This document shows positions 44,119-52,425 of a stretch of DNA of 64,000 nt, piece by piece. The DNA is from Soehngenia longivitae (GTDB lineage: Bacteria; Bacillota; Clostridia; Tissierellales; Tissierellaceae): NCBI RefSeq assembly GCF_004684055.1, contig NZ_SRIB01000001.1:40001-104000 (forward strand), written 5' to 3'. The position numbers were made by a program, and so were the translations under genes. Position 1 is the first letter of the stretch. Every line of letters begins with the position of its first letter. Under the pieces are notes generated by a model. The model did not search any database, was not told the DNA's origin, and saw only the letters and a list, made by a program, of their open reading frames with translations.

Positions 44119-44344
44119 AGAAAGACTGGCCCACCTACGCAAACAGTACCCATCTGGTGCCAGAGTCCAGCTTATTTGGATGGATGATATACAGGCGCCA
44201 CCTGCGGGGACAAAAGGCACTGTGTGGGGCGTTGATGACATAGGCTCCATCATGGTTCAGTGGGACAACGGGAGCAGCTTGAATGTAGTTTACGGTGTGG
44301 ATGCCTGTATAGTAATCGATGAAGAAACTAGGGGGGAGGCATAG
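44102..44344 (+). CDS. DUF4314-like small protein
   Basis: This 80-residue protein reads KQYPSGARVQLIWMDDIQAPP then GTKGTVWGVDDIGSIMVQWDNGSSLNV, the conserved beta-rich pattern of DUF4314. I choose ATG 44102 with AAAGGAGG upstream. The domain is common in mobile elements of gut Firmicutes and resembles SH3-like folds. It overlaps the preceding gene and lies three bases before the next one, so the three are co-transcribed. The function is unknown. Confidence 0.8.
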   Translation: MKLISKERLAHLRKQYPSGARVQLIWMDDIQAPPAGTKGTVWGVDDIGSIMVQWDNGSSLNVVYGVDACIVIDEETRGEA

Positions 44345-44346
44345 CA

Positions 44347-44658
44347 ATGAAGGCCCTATTTGGTCGAAAGCTCAATAACATAAAGGAACTACGGGAAACA
44401 ACCGAAGAAGCAAAGAAAGATGGTGTCATTGGTTCTGATTACACTGTGATTCGAGAAGTGGAACTCAGTGATTCAGAGTTTAAAAAGTTCGCCAGTAATT
44501 TTCTAGAAGATCAGCCCTGGATCAAGAACTCAGATGGCGGGTCCAATGAAAAAGGTGAGCTTCGATGCATTAGGGTCATTAACAAAGACACCGGTGAAAA
44601 GATATTGTCTAATACGGAAGGTTATGAATTCTCGCGTTACACCGCGATTGCAGATTAA
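44347..44658 (+). CDS. Cargo hypothetical protein
   Basis: This 103-residue protein starts MKALFGRKLNNIKELRETTEEAKKD in two overlapping helices and contains NEKGELRCIRVINKDTGEKIL. I do not recognise a family with confidence; it may be DUF6329-like. GGGGGAGGC precedes the start. It ends the small cluster that begins with the virulence-like gene. Confidence 0.6.
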   Translation: MKALFGRKLNNIKELRETTEEAKKDGVIGSDYTVIREVELSDSEFKKFASNFLEDQPWIKNSDGGSNEKGELRCIRVINKDTGEKILSNTEGYEFSRYTAIAD

Positions 44659-44696
44659 ACTGGGATGCTGAAAACCTGCTCTATTACTACAGAAAT

Positions 44697-44735
44697 GACT
44701 TGCTATTATTCTCGTTTAGAGTGATATATGTAGTA
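44697..44735 (+). promoter_or_regulatory. 39-base promoter-like repeat, copy 2
   Basis: This is the second copy of the element at 43371-43409, with the same GACTTGCTATT and TAGAGTGATATATGTAGTA ends and a different spacer. It precedes the gene at 44771. Two copies 1.3 kb apart suggest that the two cargo transcripts share one regulator or sigma factor. Confidence 0.65.
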
Positions 44736-44770
44736 CCAAAACAAAACCACACTAAATGGAGGATGAGAAC

Positions 44771-45127
44771 ATGAAAGAAATCAAGGCATTTGAAGAAGCC
44801 AAAGCAACCGGCGCAAATTTTAAGGAGTCTGGAATCAACAGCACCATGTACTGGGCCTATGAAAGAAGCAAGGAAGCGGGAAACGACACCATCGACTTTT
44901 CCGAGGTCATTTGGGATTACGACATTGAACCAATTGTTAAAGCCTGCAAAGCCTACGGAATCGACCACATCACCATCTCAAGCACCTTCTCAGGGCTGAT
45001 CACAATCTTAGCCGAATTTGAGAAGCATGGCTGCAGGATGGATGGACTTACAAAGGTTAAGACAAGCCACACCGACTGGCAGACTGGCGAAAAGCAAATT
45101 CTACCGGCGATTGTGATTAGGATTTAA
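44771..45127 (+). CDS. Cargo hypothetical protein (DUF7698-like)
   Basis: This 118-residue protein contains NSTMYWAYERSKEAGNDTIDF and HITISSTFSGLITILAEFEKHG, a pattern seen in small proteins of clostridial phages and conjugative elements. I choose ATG 44771, preceded by GGAGGATG. It follows the copy 2 promoter-like repeat. The function is unknown. The next gene in its transcript is interrupted. Confidence 0.65.
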   Translation: MKEIKAFEEAKATGANFKESGINSTMYWAYERSKEAGNDTIDFSEVIWDYDIEPIVKACKAYGIDHITISSTFSGLITILAEFEKHGCRMDGLTKVKTSHTDWQTGEKQILPAIVIRI

Positions 45128-45141
45128 GGAGGGTTTAGACC

Positions 45142-45366
45142 ATGTGGAGAGAAGGTAAAATCGAAGTCTAAAAGAAAACCATTCACTACTGGATCAAAAG
45201 CTTTGACTTAGGCTCCCCTTACGGCATTGATGAGGGTAAGATTTCAAAACTGATGCTAAAGCGAGATGGCCAGATCATAGCAAACTTTGATAGAGGCTGG
45301 GACATTGAACCCATCGACGCCAATGCACAAGCTGCACTTGAAATATTGATGAAGGAATACAATTAA
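45142..45366 (+). pseudogene. Small cargo gene interrupted by an in-frame stop (DUF7678-like)
   Basis: From ATG 45142 the frame reads MWREGKIEV, then TAA at 45169-45171, then continues open as KKTIHYWIKSFDLGS and ends AALEILMKEYN at 45366. Upstream GGAGGG is intact and no alternative start lies just after the stop. A single nonsense change in a 75-codon gene explains this. Readthrough is possible but unsupported. The family resembles a small DUF found next to the preceding gene in related elements. Confidence 0.65.
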
Positions 45367-45423
45367 CAAAAAGATAAAACGGATATAGGAACAGGGCTGT
45401 ATGGCTCTTTTCCTCGTTACAGA

Positions 45424-45444
45424 AGACCTTATGGTCTATTTTTT
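45424..45444 (+). terminator. Weak terminator-like hairpin before the large terminase
   Basis: AGACC (45424-45428) and GGTCT (45433-45437) pair around TTAT and are followed by ATTTTTTATG. The stem is only five base pairs. It may separate cargo transcription from the packaging operon. Confidence 0.4.
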
Positions 45445-45507
45445 ATGTCTTTTTAAAGGAGGTGTCCGCATATCCGAAAACTAAAGAAGTATAAACCAAC
45501 CTCTTAC

Positions 45508-47073
45508 ATGGCGAAAGATTCCCATTACAGCAAGGAGATGGCGGACTATGCAGTAGATTTTATTGAATGCCTCTCCCATACCAAAGGAACCTGGGCAGGA
45601 AAGCCCTTTGAACTGATAGATTGGCAAGAGCAAATCATCCGGGATTTATTTGGAACCATAAAACCAAATGGATACCGACAGTTTAATACAGCTTACGTAG
45701 AAATACCAAAGAAGATGGGGAAAAGTGAGCTGGCGGCAGCTGTTGCTCTGCTCTTAACCTGTGGAGATGGCGAAGAACGTGCTGAGGTTTATGGCTGTGC
45801 TGCAGATCGGAACCAGGCATCGATAGTATTTAATGTTGCGGCAGATATGGTTCGTATGTGTCCTGCTTTAGCAAAACGTGTGAAAATACTTGACTCTACA
45901 AAGCGACTAATCTATCAGCCAACAGGAAGTATTTATCAAGTTCTGTCAGCTGATGTAAGCAACAAGCATGGTTTTAACACCCATGGAGTAGTTTTTGATG
46001 AACTTCATACACAACCAAACAGAAAACTTTATGATGTTATGACTAAAGGTAGCGGTGATGCAAGAACGCAACCACTATATTTTTTAATAACTACTGCAGG
46101 AGATAATCAGAATAGTATTTGTTGGGAGGTACATCAAAAGGCACTGGATATTATAAACGGTAGAAAATCTGACCCAACTTTCTATCCGGTTATTTACGGT
46201 GCTGCTTTAGAGGATGACTGGACAGATCCAAAAGTGTGGAAGAAAGCAAATCCATCTTTGGGGATCACCGTCAGCATGGATAAGGTTAAAGCAGCATTTG
46301 AATCAGCAAGGCAAAACCCAGCTGAAGAGAATAGTTTCCGACAGCTTCGTCTCAATCAATGGGTAAAGCAGGCTGTGCGCTGGATGCCAATGGATAAATG
46401 GGATGCTTGTGCTTTTACCGTTGACACAGAAGCTCTAAAAGGTCGCGTCTGCTATGGTGGGCTTGACCTCTCCTCATCAACGGATATTACGGCTTTCGTG
46501 CTAGTCTTTCCGCCATTAGATGAGGATGATAAATACATGGTTTTGCCATTCTTTTGGATACCGGAGGACAACATCGATTTGCGTGTACGCCGTGACCATG
46601 TAAATTACGATGTATGGAAAAAGCAAGGGTTTCTTAAAACCACGGAGGGCAACGTGGTCCATTATGGATTTATAGAGAGTTTTATAGAGGACCTTGGTAC
46701 AAAATATAACATTCGAGAAATCGCCTTTGACCGTTGGGGTGCTGTGCAAATGACGCAGAATCTTGAAAACCTCGGTTTTACGGTTGTTCCATTTGGTCAA
46801 GGTTTTAAAGATATGTCTCCACCGACCAAAGAACTGATGAAACTGACCTTGGAACAGAAAATAGCTCACGGAGGTCATCCGGTGCTCCGATGGATGATGG
46901 ATAACATCTTTATACGTACTGATCCTGCAGGTAACATTAAACCAGATAAAGAAAAATCAACTGAAAGAATCGATGGAGCTGTTGCTACAATCATGGCTCT
47001 TGACCGAGCTATTCGCTGTGGTGGAGAAACCGGTAATTCTGTTTATGATGACAGAGGTCTGTTGATTTTCTAA
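45508..47073 (+). CDS. Phage terminase large subunit
   Basis: This packaging motor is 521 residues from ATG 45508. It has an ATPase (IPKKMGKSELAAAVALL with Walker B GVVFDELHTQ) and a nuclease domain (YGGLDLSSSTDITAF, then REIAFDRWGAVQMTQN). The frame stays open upstream to 45457 and encodes IRKLKKYKPTSYMAKDSH from ATC 45472, six bases after the strong AAAGGAGGTG (45456-45465), while ATG 45508 lacks a good ribosome site. The true start may thus be the rare codon ATC, giving 533 residues. It heads the structural operon. Confidence 0.93.
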   Translation: MAKDSHYSKEMADYAVDFIECLSHTKGTWAGKPFELIDWQEQIIRDLFGTIKPNGYRQFNTAYVEIPKKMGKSELAAAVALLLTCGDGEERAEVYGCAADRNQASIVFNVAADMVRMCPALAKRVKILDSTKRLIYQPTGSIYQVLSADVSNKHGFNTHGVVFDELHTQPNRKLYDVMTKGSGDARTQPLYFLITTAGDNQNSICWEVHQKALDIINGRKSDPTFYPVIYGAALEDDWTDPKVWKKANPSLGITVSMDKVKAAFESARQNPAEENSFRQLRLNQWVKQAVRWMPMDKWDACAFTVDTEALKGRVCYGGLDLSSSTDITAFVLVFPPLDEDDKYMVLPFFWIPEDNIDLRVRRDHVNYDVWKKQGFLKTTEGNVVHYGFIESFIEDLGTKYNIREIAFDRWGAVQMTQNLENLGFTVVPFGQGFKDMSPPTKELMKLTLEQKIAHGGHPVLRWMMDNIFIRTDPAGNIKPDKEKSTERIDGAVATIMALDRAIRCGGETGNSVYDDRGLLIF

Positions 47074-47098
47074 ATTGTTAGTTTCTTGAGTTATATCA

Positions 47099-47107
47099 TG
47101 ATATAAT
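47099..47107 (+). promoter_or_regulatory. Extended -10 promoter of the terminase-portal insert gene
   Basis: TGATATAAT is an extended -10 box (TG, one base, TATAAT) 31 bases upstream of the next gene. A TTGTTA at 47075-47080 is too far (21 bases) to be an ideal -35 box. Extended -10 promoters can act without a good -35. Confidence 0.55.
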
Positions 47108-47137
47108 AGACTCAAATTTTGTGGAGAGGTTGATATC

Positions 47138-47542
47138 ATGAAGAACTTACCAACAGATAGAGACATATTGAAGAAAATATACAATAAATATTACGATACT
47201 TTTGAGGACTTTGAAAGAGAATCAAAGACTAGGAGCTCAAAGATTTACGTACCAATAGATATTGAAGAAATAGCTAATGAACTTAATGTAAATAGTGAGC
47301 TTATGTTTGGAAGGTTATATTATCATTTGAATAAAAAATATGGTTATACACAGCCAAACGGTTCAAAAGTTTATCTTCTTGCACCTAAGGTCGGGAATGA
47401 CAAAAATGCAGTGAATTTTCCGCTCCTAAGTGCAATATTAGCTGAAATGGAGGAAACGCATAAAAAAAACAGACTATCAATTATCTTCTCGATAGCATCT
47501 TTGTTTATATCATTATTAGCTTTGCTTAATACTGTATTTTGA
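47138..47542 (+). CDS. Membrane-anchored moron gene between terminase and portal
   Basis: This 134-residue protein has a soluble N-terminal part with VPIDIEEIANELNVNSELMFGRLYY, a possible winged-HTH-like segment. It ends in one transmembrane helix (SIIFSIASLFISLLALLNTVF). Terminase and portal genes are normally adjacent, so this gene is an insertion. It has its own extended -10 promoter, which fits a gene expressed in the lysogen, for example for superinfection exclusion. That role is inference; I recognise no family. Confidence 0.7.
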   Translation: MKNLPTDRDILKKIYNKYYDTFEDFERESKTRSSKIYVPIDIEEIANELNVNSELMFGRLYYHLNKKYGYTQPNGSKVYLLAPKVGNDKNAVNFPLLSAILAEMEETHKKNRLSIIFSIASLFISLLALLNTVF

Positions 47543-47592
47543 TAATAACACTATTAAATTCATCTGAGCATCTCAAGGGAGGTGCTTTTTTC

Positions 47593-48876
47593 ATGCCCAT
47601 TTTAAGGAGAGTGATGCAAATGGGGTTATTTACAAATATTTTTAAAGCACGTGACAAACCACAAAATCGAACAGCAGGAAGCAACTATAGTTTCCTTTTT
47701 GGTGGGACAACAAGCGGTAAACCTGTTAATGAGCATACAGCAATGCAAATGACAGCTGTCTATTCATGTGTGAGGATATTAGCGGAGGCTGTGGCAGGGC
47801 TTCCGCTTCACCTATATAAATACACCGATAGTGGGGGAAAAGAGAAAGCGCTATCTCATCCACTGTATTTTTTATTACATGATGAGCCTAACCCAGAGAT
47901 GAGTTCTTTTGTCTTCCGCGAGACTATGATGACCCATCTTTTATTATGGGGGAATGCCTATGCACAAATTATTCGAAATGGTAAAGGTGAAGTCATAGCA
48001 TTGTATCCTCTAATGCCAAACCGAATGTCTGTGGATAGAGATTTAAGCGGCGATCTCTATTACTCTTACACCAGATATTCTGATGATGCACCAACGATGA
48101 AAGGTATGACGGTCACACTTAGACCAAGTGATGTATTTCATATACCTGGCTTAGGCTTTGATGGTTTAGTGGGGTATTCTCCGATTGCAATGGCTAAAAA
48201 TGCTATAGGTATGGCAATTGCTTGTGAGGAATATGGAGCTAAATTCTTTGCTAACGGAGCTGCTCCAGGAGGGGTGCTTGAACATCCAGGTACCATTAAA
48301 GACCCTCAAAAAGTACGGGATAGTTGGAATGCAGCCTATCAGGGAAGTAGTAATTCTCATCGTGTAGCGGTGCTTGAAGAAGGAATGAAGTATCAGCCTA
48401 TTGGTATCTCTCCAGAACAAGCTCAGTTCTTAGAAACAAGAAAATTTCAGATTAATGAAATCGCTCGAATTTTCCGTGTACCTCCACATATGGTTGGAGA
48501 CTTAGAAAAATCGAGTTTTTCTAATATTGAGCAACAGTCACTAGAGTTTGTGAAATACACTTTAGATCCTTGGGTAATTCGTTGGGAGCAGACCATTAGC
48601 CGAGCACTTTTAAGGTCAGATGAAAAGAAACTCTATTTTGCTAAATTCAATGTAGATGGATTGCTTCGAGGTGATTACGTTTCTCGGATGAATGGCTACG
48701 CAATTGCAAGACAGAATGGCTGGATGAGTGCTAATGATATTAGGGAACTTGAGAACCTTGATCGAATTTCACCAGAAATTGGAGGAGATTTATATCTCAT
48801 TAATGGGAATATGACCAAACTTGAAGATGCAGGTATTTTTGCAAACAAAGAGGGATTGGAGGGGAAAAATGAATGA
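47593..48876 (+). CDS. Phage portal protein, HK97 family
   Basis: This protein of about 427 residues forms the ring through which DNA enters the head. Typical segments are AMQMTAVYSCVRILAEAVAGLPLHLYKY near the N terminus, YGAKFFANGAAPGGVLEHPG in the middle and NEIARIFRVPPHMVGDLEKSSFSNIEQQS. ATG 47593 follows AAGGGAGGTG; a second candidate, ATG 47620, follows AAGGAGA and would remove nine residues. It overlaps the protease gene by four bases. Confidence 0.95.
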   Translation: MPILRRVMQMGLFTNIFKARDKPQNRTAGSNYSFLFGGTTSGKPVNEHTAMQMTAVYSCVRILAEAVAGLPLHLYKYTDSGGKEKALSHPLYFLLHDEPNPEMSSFVFRETMMTHLLLWGNAYAQIIRNGKGEVIALYPLMPNRMSVDRDLSGDLYYSYTRYSDDAPTMKGMTVTLRPSDVFHIPGLGFDGLVGYSPIAMAKNAIGMAIACEEYGAKFFANGAAPGGVLEHPGTIKDPQKVRDSWNAAYQGSSNSHRVAVLEEGMKYQPIGISPEQAQFLETRKFQINEIARIFRVPPHMVGDLEKSSFSNIEQQSLEFVKYTLDPWVIRWEQTISRALLRSDEKKLYFAKFNVDGLLRGDYVSRMNGYAIARQNGWMSANDIRELENLDRISPEIGGDLYLINGNMTKLEDAGIFANKEGLEGKNE

Positions 48877-49553
48877 AGAAATTTTGGAATTGGGTTCGTG
48901 ACACAGATTCACAAACACGAACCCTTTATTTAAATGGTGCAATTGCTGAGGAGAGTTGGTTTGAGGATGATGTTACTCCAGCTGCTTTTAAAGAAGAACT
49001 AATGAGTGGCGAGGGTGATATAGTAGTTTGGATTAATTCACCTGGTGGTGATTGTATTGCAGCATCACAGATTTACAACATGCTGATGGATTATAAGGGG
49101 AATGTCACTGTAAAGATTGACGGTATTGCCGCGTCAGCCGCCTCGGTCATTGCCATGGCAGGTACAGAAGTTTTAATGTCTCCAACATCACTGATGATGA
49201 TCCATAATCCTTTTACGATAGCTATTGGCGATAGTGAGGAGATGCAAAAAGCAATACATATGCTTGATGAAGTGAAAGAGAGCATCATCAATGCATATCA
49301 ACTTAAAACCGGCTTATCTAGAACAAGGTTGGCTCACTTGATGGATGCAGAAACTTGGCTCAATGCTAATAAGGCAGTTGAGCTTGGTTTTGCAGATGAC
49401 ATAATGTTCAAACCTGTGGATAGTGCATTACAAGACAGCTTTGTATTTAGCAGGAGTGCAGTGACTAATTCACTTATGAACAAACTTCAAAAACCAGTTG
49501 TAAAACAGTCAGTAGAGGCGCTTTATGAGCGTCTTAATTTATTAAAATATTAG
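48873..49553 (+). CDS. Head maturation protease, ClpP-type
   Basis: This 226-residue serine protease cleaves the capsid precursor. It is ClpP-like: VVWINSPGGDCIAASQIYN, the nucleophile region IDGIAASAASVIAMAG (serine about residue 90) and SLMMIHNPF with the catalytic histidine near residue 110. It lies between portal and capsid, the normal order in HK97-type phages. ATG 48873 overlaps the portal stop. The fold and motifs are clear. Confidence 0.95.
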   Translation: MKKFWNWVRDTDSQTRTLYLNGAIAEESWFEDDVTPAAFKEELMSGEGDIVVWINSPGGDCIAASQIYNMLMDYKGNVTVKIDGIAASAASVIAMAGTEVLMSPTSLMMIHNPFTIAIGDSEEMQKAIHMLDEVKESIINAYQLKTGLSRTRLAHLMDAETWLNANKAVELGFADDIMFKPVDSALQDSFVFSRSAVTNSLMNKLQKPVVKQSVEALYERLNLLKY

Positions 49554-49564
49554 GAGGAATAATA

Positions 49565-50764
49565 ATGAACCAAATTATTGAATTGCGTGAAAAACGTGCA
49601 AAAGCATGGGAAACAGCAAAAGCATTTCTTGATTCTAAGCGTGGAAGTGATGGGTTAGTATCTGAAGAAGATGCTGCAACTTATGACAGAATGGAAGAAG
49701 ACATTATTAATCTCGGTAAAGAAATTACAAGATTGGAACGCCAAGAGGCTCTTGAAGCAGAGCTTAATAAGCCTGTAAACACACCTCTTACCGAAAAGCC
49801 AGCTATTTCGGGGATGAATATAAAGACCGGAAGGGCCAGTGATGAGTACAAAAAGGCATTCTGGAGCGTAATGCGTAACAAAAATCCTCGTCATGATGTG
49901 CTAAATGCTTTGTCTATAGGTACTGATTCCGAGGGAGGATATCTTGTTCCTGATGAATTTGAGCGTACATTGGTTCAAACCCTTGAGGAAGAGAATGTAT
50001 TCCGTAAAATTGCAAAGATAATTAAAACCTCAAGCGGTGATCGTAAAATCCCAGTTGTGGTAACCAAAGGCACAGCTGCTTGGCTTGACGAAGGTGAGGA
50101 GTTTGATGAGAGTGATTCTGTATTTGGACAGACATCTATTGGTGCTTATAAGCTGGGTACAATGATTAAAGTTTCTGATGAACTTCTCAATGATAGTATA
50201 TTTGATTTAGAGAATTATATCTCCACAGAATTTGCTCGTAGAATAGGTGCTAAGGAAGAAGAAGCATTTTTAGTTGGAGATGGAGATGGGAAACCTACTG
50301 GTATTTTCAATGTAACAGGTGGAGCGCAGCTTGGAGTGACAGCAGGCTCAGCGACCGCTATTACTGCAGATGAAGTTATTGATCTTGTTTACTCATTAAA
50401 AGCGCCATATAGAAAAAACGCAGTATTCTTGATGAATGATGCAACAGTAAAGGCGATTCGTAAGCTGAAGGATGGTCAAGGTCAATATCTGTGGCAGCCT
50501 TCTTTAGCAGCTGGTGCTCCAGATACTTTGTTAAATCATCCGGTTTATACTTCAGCTTATGCTCCTACTATTCTAGCTGGAGCTAAAACCATTGCCTTCG
50601 GTGATTTTGGATATTATTGGATTGCTGATAGACAAGGGCGTTCTTTCAAACGTTTAAATGAACTTTTTGCAACCACAGGGCAAGTGGGTTTCCTTGCGAG
50701 CCAACGTGTAGATGGAAAGCTTATTCTACCTGAGGCCATCAAAGTGCTTCAGCAGAAAGTGTAA
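49565..50764 (+). CDS. Major capsid protein, HK97 family
   Basis: This 399-residue precursor builds the head shell. An N-terminal coiled-coil scaffold domain of about 90 residues (MEEDIINLGKEITRLERQEAL) is probably removed by the upstream protease. The HK97 fold core follows: LSIGTDSEGGYLVPDEFERT, then EEAFLVGDGDGKPTGIFN and KTIAFGDFGYYWIADRQG. The start follows AGGAGGAATA. The gene is highly expressed late in infection by family knowledge. Confidence 0.96.
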   Translation: MNQIIELREKRAKAWETAKAFLDSKRGSDGLVSEEDAATYDRMEEDIINLGKEITRLERQEALEAELNKPVNTPLTEKPAISGMNIKTGRASDEYKKAFWSVMRNKNPRHDVLNALSIGTDSEGGYLVPDEFERTLVQTLEEENVFRKIAKIIKTSSGDRKIPVVVTKGTAAWLDEGEEFDESDSVFGQTSIGAYKLGTMIKVSDELLNDSIFDLENYISTEFARRIGAKEEEAFLVGDGDGKPTGIFNVTGGAQLGVTAGSATAITADEVIDLVYSLKAPYRKNAVFLMNDATVKAIRKLKDGQGQYLWQPSLAAGAPDTLLNHPVYTSAYAPTILAGAKTIAFGDFGYYWIADRQGRSFKRLNELFATTGQVGFLASQRVDGKLILPEAIKVLQQKV

Positions 50765-50776
50765 TGGAGGTGGACT

Positions 50777-50989
50777 ATGAGTTATAACACAAAGAATTAT
50801 ACCGAACAGGGTGGTGAAAAAACCGTCATTGGTGGAACACTTGAAATCAAGGATGGGGCGATCATTACTGGGCTCCCTATTCTTGATAACCAAGCTGCAA
50901 GTACAGCAGCCACAGTTGAAGATTTGGTGACAGATTTTAATGCACTTCTCACCAAACTTAAGGCCGCAGGACTAATGATCCCAGATTAA
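50777..50989 (+). CDS. Head fiber or decoration-type protein
   Basis: This 70-residue protein lies directly after the capsid gene. It has TVIGGTLEIKDGAIITGLP and ends with a helix VEDLVTDFNALLTKLKAAGLM, the pattern of short head fiber proteins of Firmicutes phages. It probably decorates the capsid surface. GGAGGTGG precedes the ATG at 50777. Confidence 0.8.
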   Translation: MSYNTKNYTEQGGEKTVIGGTLEIKDGAIITGLPILDNQAASTAATVEDLVTDFNALLTKLKAAGLMIPD

Positions 50990-51007
50990 TGAAAGGGAGG
51001 GGGCAGT

Positions 51008-51316
51008 ATGACATTACTTGAAAAAGTCAAAGCAAATCTTATTCTCGATCACTCGGCGGATGATGAACTCATTGAGATGTACACTACTGCCGCCATAAAG
51101 TATGCTGAGAGCTATCAACATCTGCCGGAGGATTTCTATACCAATAACCAGATGCCGCCTACTACCGAACAAGCCGTTATCATGCTCACATCTCACTTCT
51201 ATGAATCAAGGGATGGCAGTACAGGCGGTTTCTTCTCAGATAATGTGCAGGCGGGGCAGCAGGTATGGAATACTGTAAATCTGCTGCTTCGGCTTGACCG
51301 AGATTGGAAGGTGTGA
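51008..51316 (+). CDS. Head-tail connector protein (gp6-like)
   Basis: This 102-residue helical protein has LLEKVKANLILDHSADDELIEMYTTAA and EQAVIMLTSHFYESRDG, the pattern of HK97 gp6-type adaptors that sit below the portal. GGGAGGGGG precedes ATG 51008. It is followed at once by the head closure gene. Confidence 0.88.
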   Translation: MTLLEKVKANLILDHSADDELIEMYTTAAIKYAESYQHLPEDFYTNNQMPPTTEQAVIMLTSHFYESRDGSTGGFFSDNVQAGQQVWNTVNLLLRLDRDWKV

Positions 51317-51318
51317 TT

Positions 51319-51651
51319 ATGAGCTTTGGAAAAATGAATACTTTCATCGACATCATTGAGAGAGTAAGCGTAAAGGACAATGAAGGATTTTCAATAAGAA
51401 CTGATAACATCGTAGCTTCAGTTAGGGCATATCGAGAAGGTAGGCATGGCAGCGAGAGATGGGCAAATAGAGCCACATTTTCTGAAGCCACCGACCTTTT
51501 CCGTTTTCGATGCCTTCCCGGTATTACAGTGACAACTGAAATGGTCATTGTATGTGATGATGGACGTTTTGAAATCATCTCAGTTGAAGATGTAAAAGGT
51601 CGCGGGATGTATGTTGAAGTGCTTGCAAAGGAGGTGAAAGCTAGTGGCTAA
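51319..51651 (+). CDS. Head closure (head-tail adaptor) protein
   Basis: This 110-residue protein starts MSFGKMNTFIDIIERVSVKDNEGF and contains RCLPGITVTTEMVIVCDDGRFEI then DVKGRGMYVEVLA, the typical pattern of SPP1 gp16-like closure proteins. I choose ATG 51319, preceded by AAGGTGTG. It overlaps the next gene by eight bases. Confidence 0.87.
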   Translation: MSFGKMNTFIDIIERVSVKDNEGFSIRTDNIVASVRAYREGRHGSERWANRATFSEATDLFRFRCLPGITVTTEMVIVCDDGRFEIISVEDVKGRGMYVEVLAKEVKASG

Positions 51652-52075
51652 AGCTGTTATTAAAATGCCGGAGGACTTTCTTTTGAAAATATCTAGGCTC
51701 GGTGAAAAGACAGATGAAATATTACTGCGGATACTTAAAGCCGGTGGTGAAATTGTGGAGGCAAAAGTAAAAAGTAATCTGCAAGGGGTTATTGGTAGCG
51801 GAACAAAAGAAGAGAGTCGTTCTACCGGTGAACTAATTTCTGCACTCGGTGTTTCCACTGCTAAACAGGATAGAGATGGAAATTTCAATGTTAAAGTAGG
51901 TTTTTCTGAGCCTCGTGTTGATGGAAAAAGCAATGCCATGATTGCATCTGTTCTTGAGTATGGCAAGAGCGGTCAACCGCCTAAACCATTCTTAAAACCT
52001 GCTAAATCATCTACTCAAAAAGCCTGTATTGAAGCAATGAAACAGAAGTTAAAGAAAGAGATGGAGAACATATGA
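51644..52075 (+). CDS. HK97 gp10-like tail completion protein
   Basis: This 143-residue protein has ILKAGGEIVEAKVKSNLQGVIG near the N terminus, and later YGKSGQPPKPFLKPA, a hallmark of HK97 gp10 and related minor tail-completion proteins. The start is GTG 51644 after AAAGGAGGTG. It overlaps the following gene by four bases. Confidence 0.87.
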   Translation: MAKAVIKMPEDFLLKISRLGEKTDEILLRILKAGGEIVEAKVKSNLQGVIGSGTKEESRSTGELISALGVSTAKQDRDGNFNVKVGFSEPRVDGKSNAMIASVLEYGKSGQPPKPFLKPAKSSTQKACIEAMKQKLKKEMENI

Positions 52076-52422
52076 ACCTTTTGGAAGAACTTAATACAAT
52101 TCTTAAACCTCTTCTCCCTATTGAGACAGGTGTGTTTTCAGGTGTTCCTCCTGACTTATATGTTGTGATAACTCCGCTTGTTGATACCTTTGAACTTCAC
52201 GTTGATAATGAGCCGGGATATGAGATACAGGAAGCAAGGCTATCCTTATTTGCAAAAGGAAATTATACAGCGATAAAAACCAAACTTGTCCGAACTCTAC
52301 TAGGTGCGGATTTTACTATAACTGACCGCCGGTATATAGGGCATGAAGATGATACCGGTTATTACCATTATGCTATTGATGTGGCAAAACACTATGAATT
52401 TCAAGTAGAAACGGAGGAATAG
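52072..52422 (+). CDS. Minor tail or tail terminator protein
   Basis: This 116-residue protein begins NLLEELNTILKPLLPIETGVFSG and contains YVVITPLVDTFELHVDNEPGY. Position between the gp10-like and major tail genes matches the tail terminator, which caps the tail tube. The sequence pattern supports this only in part. It overlaps its upstream neighbour by four bases. Confidence 0.7.
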   Translation: MNLLEELNTILKPLLPIETGVFSGVPPDLYVVITPLVDTFELHVDNEPGYEIQEARLSLFAKGNYTAIKTKLVRTLLGADFTITDRRYIGHEDDTGYYHYAIDVAKHYEFQVETEE

Positions 52423-52425
52423 ATT

